64,000 nucleotides of DNA, taken from the NCBI GenBank assembly GCA_023079485.1, contig CM041084.1:63397709-63461708 (forward strand). The letters run 5' to 3'. Shown in pieces: positions 62,124-64,000 of the stretch. Within the stretch, counting starts at the first letter, position 1. The number at the start of each line of letters is the position of its first letter. The stretch comes from Archilochus colubris. Its lineage: Eukaryota > Chordata > Aves > Apodiformes > Trochilidae. Below the pieces are notes generated by a model. The model was not told where the DNA came from, made no database searches, and saw only the letters and a program-made list of their open reading frames with translations. A program made the position numbers and the translations under genes.

Positions 62124-62245
62124 AAAAAAACCCCCAAACCCAACCAAATGAACCAAACCAAACAAACAAAAAAACAAAGAAACAAAAAAAAAACCAGCTC
62201 CCCAAACCCCCCCAAAAGCCCACAACTAAACCAAACCAAAAGAAC
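62124..62245. repeat. A/C-rich low-complexity run
   Basis: AAACC, AAAC and CCCCCAAA units over about 120 bp. The poly-Phe/Gly/Trp-rich minus-strand ORF here is an artefact. Confidence 0.85.
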
Positions 62246-64000
62246 TGGAAGGGGAAAGAGGGTGTAGCTGCGTGGCTGTGGCTATGAGTCTCAAACTCCC
62301 TGTCTGCTCTCTCTTTTGCCAGTGGTGGGCTGTGTTCTCCATCTCCTTTCTGTGGGTTTCTTCCCTGGACAGGACTGGGTGGTGGTTGCCCTCAGGACGT
62401 GCTACAGGGGCTGCTGCAATGGTGGTGGTGAAGTCCCTGGCAGTGAGATGCAGCTGGGAGGAATGGGCTGAGGAAGGACTTTTAAGTAAGGTTGGCATTG
62501 CATTTGGAAAAGGTGAACCAGGAGGGATGGTGGAGGGGAGTGGAGGGAAGACATCATTGACTTTAGTGGGAGCTACAATATCTCCAGCACTAAGATGCCA
62601 TGAATTTAAGAATGGTCCTTGGAGGCAAAAGTGCTAGCTGTGTACTTTGGTGGGAGAAGAGGGTAGTGTGTGTTCTCTGCAGTTTTTTCAAGTGAGTTTA
62701 AACTTTCCAGAGAAATACACTGTCAAGATGTTCTCCCTGTGGAGATGAATGTCACAGATCAAGACTTTTGAGAAGTAAGCAACCTGTTTGGCACTGCTGA
62801 ATCCACAGTGAGTTACCAAGCACTATTCTTATCAGGCAGAAAATGCTTTGGGCAGCAAATGTAGCAGCTTACTGAGAATATTGCTGTAGTGGTGAAGGAT
62901 GGAAAGTTAGCTTACTTTTAGAAGAAGAGGAAGGCAAAGAGAAGTTTGTCACAGTTACAGGTTTTTGTTTATTAAACGAAGGTGAATAATTGTTCAGCAT
63001 CAATAAGCCATGGGATATTTGATAAGATCCTTGTTTAGTAACTTCTGAAGTTTCTGCCAAGCACAGTAATGTCTGTGTAAAGTGACCTGTGATGTGTCTG
63101 CATGTCACATAGTCTCATATTCTTTCAAGTATGTGAGCTGTCTTCTTCCAAAGTTGATTGCTGAAATGCACTATATACAGGGAGCCAGTGTCACCTTAGC
63201 CTGAAGGCAGCTTGTGTGTAGAAAATGGCTAAAAGTCTATTAAAAATCTGGACTTTGTTTTTGGCGAGGGCCTCCATGACAGCATTTTCCTGCTGTGCTC
63301 TGGGGAGGGGGTGGTGCTGGTAAGAGCTTTGTCAGGGCTTGGTCTTAGTTGTTGAACTTGAGTCTGTCACAACCCTGCCATCTGCCTTATTTTGCTGATA
63401 CCACCCAGCTCCTGTTAGTGATGGTCTATAAAGACAGGTATTAACCCCACCTGCACTTTGATGCTGTCTGGCTTTGGCTGTGGTTCACCTGTAGTGTATT
63501 TCAGTTGTGCAGCAAGCCTTATGGTTGGGTGGCACAGACAAGAATTTGTTGTCCAATTTGAGTGGAATTAAATTCCCCAGTGGTAAAGAGATGCTGTCAA
63601 CAGTATCCCTGCAGCCTTCATTATTGTTGAGATACAAGGTGAACTTTATTAACATAATACCTGAGGACACTGCTGCAGCTCCAGGAGTGTCCAGCCAGTG
63701 GCTTGTAGGTGGCAGGTTGCATATGGGCATCTTCAGACTGATCTGTGGCTTTGCTGGACCCAGGTAGAGAGGGAGAGTGAACTGAGTGGCACATTATCTG
63801 CTCAGCCTTGTTTCTCTTGGGTTAGACAAGGTTTAAAATTATGCTTTGGCTACAAAAGCAGGGCTTTGTGTCTGGAGGGGAAGGAGAGGGTAGGAAGAAG
63901 GATATTTAGGTCCCAATGAATCCTACTTGAAGGTCTTGTTTATTATCAGTCTCCAAAATAGGAAAGCATGACAGAAATCCTCTGCTTTCTCTCTTCCCAG

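Larger units (their letters stand above)
47395..64000 (+). other. GFOD1: GFOD1 intron 1 (5' part)
   Basis: From the splice donor to the end of the window I find no second GFOD1 exon or other gene, consistent with the large first intron of this gene in vertebrates. Contents: the CpG-rich shoulder up to about 47950, a 19-bp tandem duplication at 48653-48690, a T17/G8 run near 49543-49569, a CR1 copy at 54.4 kb, and a C/A-rich run at 62.1 kb. Confidence 0.75.

Noticed and set aside
1..64000. CRISPR arrays, tRNA or rRNA genes, bacterial-type operons
   Set aside because: None seen; the window is vertebrate nuclear DNA.

Overview
The window looks like nuclear DNA from a bird, probably a songbird. 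It has spliced vertebrate genes with consensus splice sites, several 3'-truncated CR1 LINEs ending in the avian (ATTCTATG)n-type tail, and a young class II (betaretrovirus-like) endogenous retrovirus. The species call is an inference; no database was searched. LAYOUT. (1) 1-5.6 kb: the 3' eight coding exons of PAK1IP1 (+ strand), a WD40 ribosome-biogenesis factor; the first exons lie upstream of the window. (2) 7.2-7.9 kb: an LTR-like element in minus orientation with four 42-bp tandem repeats. (3) 9.1-14.3 kb: the whole of TMEM14C (+ strand), a small four-helix mitochondrial membrane protein, with a noncoding first exon and four coding exons. (4) 14.7-15.0 kb: a 277-bp foldback element made from a retroviral LTR, with both ends derived from U3. 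(5) 15-26 kb: gene-free DNA holding a CR1 fragment, a long polypyrimidine tract and a small GC-rich block. (6) 26,070-32,263: a nearly full-length class II ERV with two 313-bp LTRs that differ at one base, a 6-bp target-site duplication, a tRNA-Ala-type primer binding site, gag, dUTPase-protease and pol, but no env. gag is broken once and pol twice by reading-frame changes. (7) 32.5-46 kb: gene-free DNA with three CR1 copies and an LTR-related fragment. (8) 46.3-64 kb: a CpG-rich promoter region, the first coding exon of GFOD1 (+ strand), and its large first intron, which runs off the end of the window. The three host genes share a strand but have unrelated jobs: ribosome assembly and p53 control, mitochondrial haem-precursor transport, and an oxidoreductase-like protein. 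I see no operon-like functional link. TMEM14C and GFOD1 are only about 33 kb apart here but megabases apart in human 6p23-p24, which suggests a lineage-specific rearrangement or an assembly join. The most unusual material is retroviral: the young env-less ERV with an uncommon primer tRNA, and the foldback LTR element that appears to have integrated through two U3 ends.
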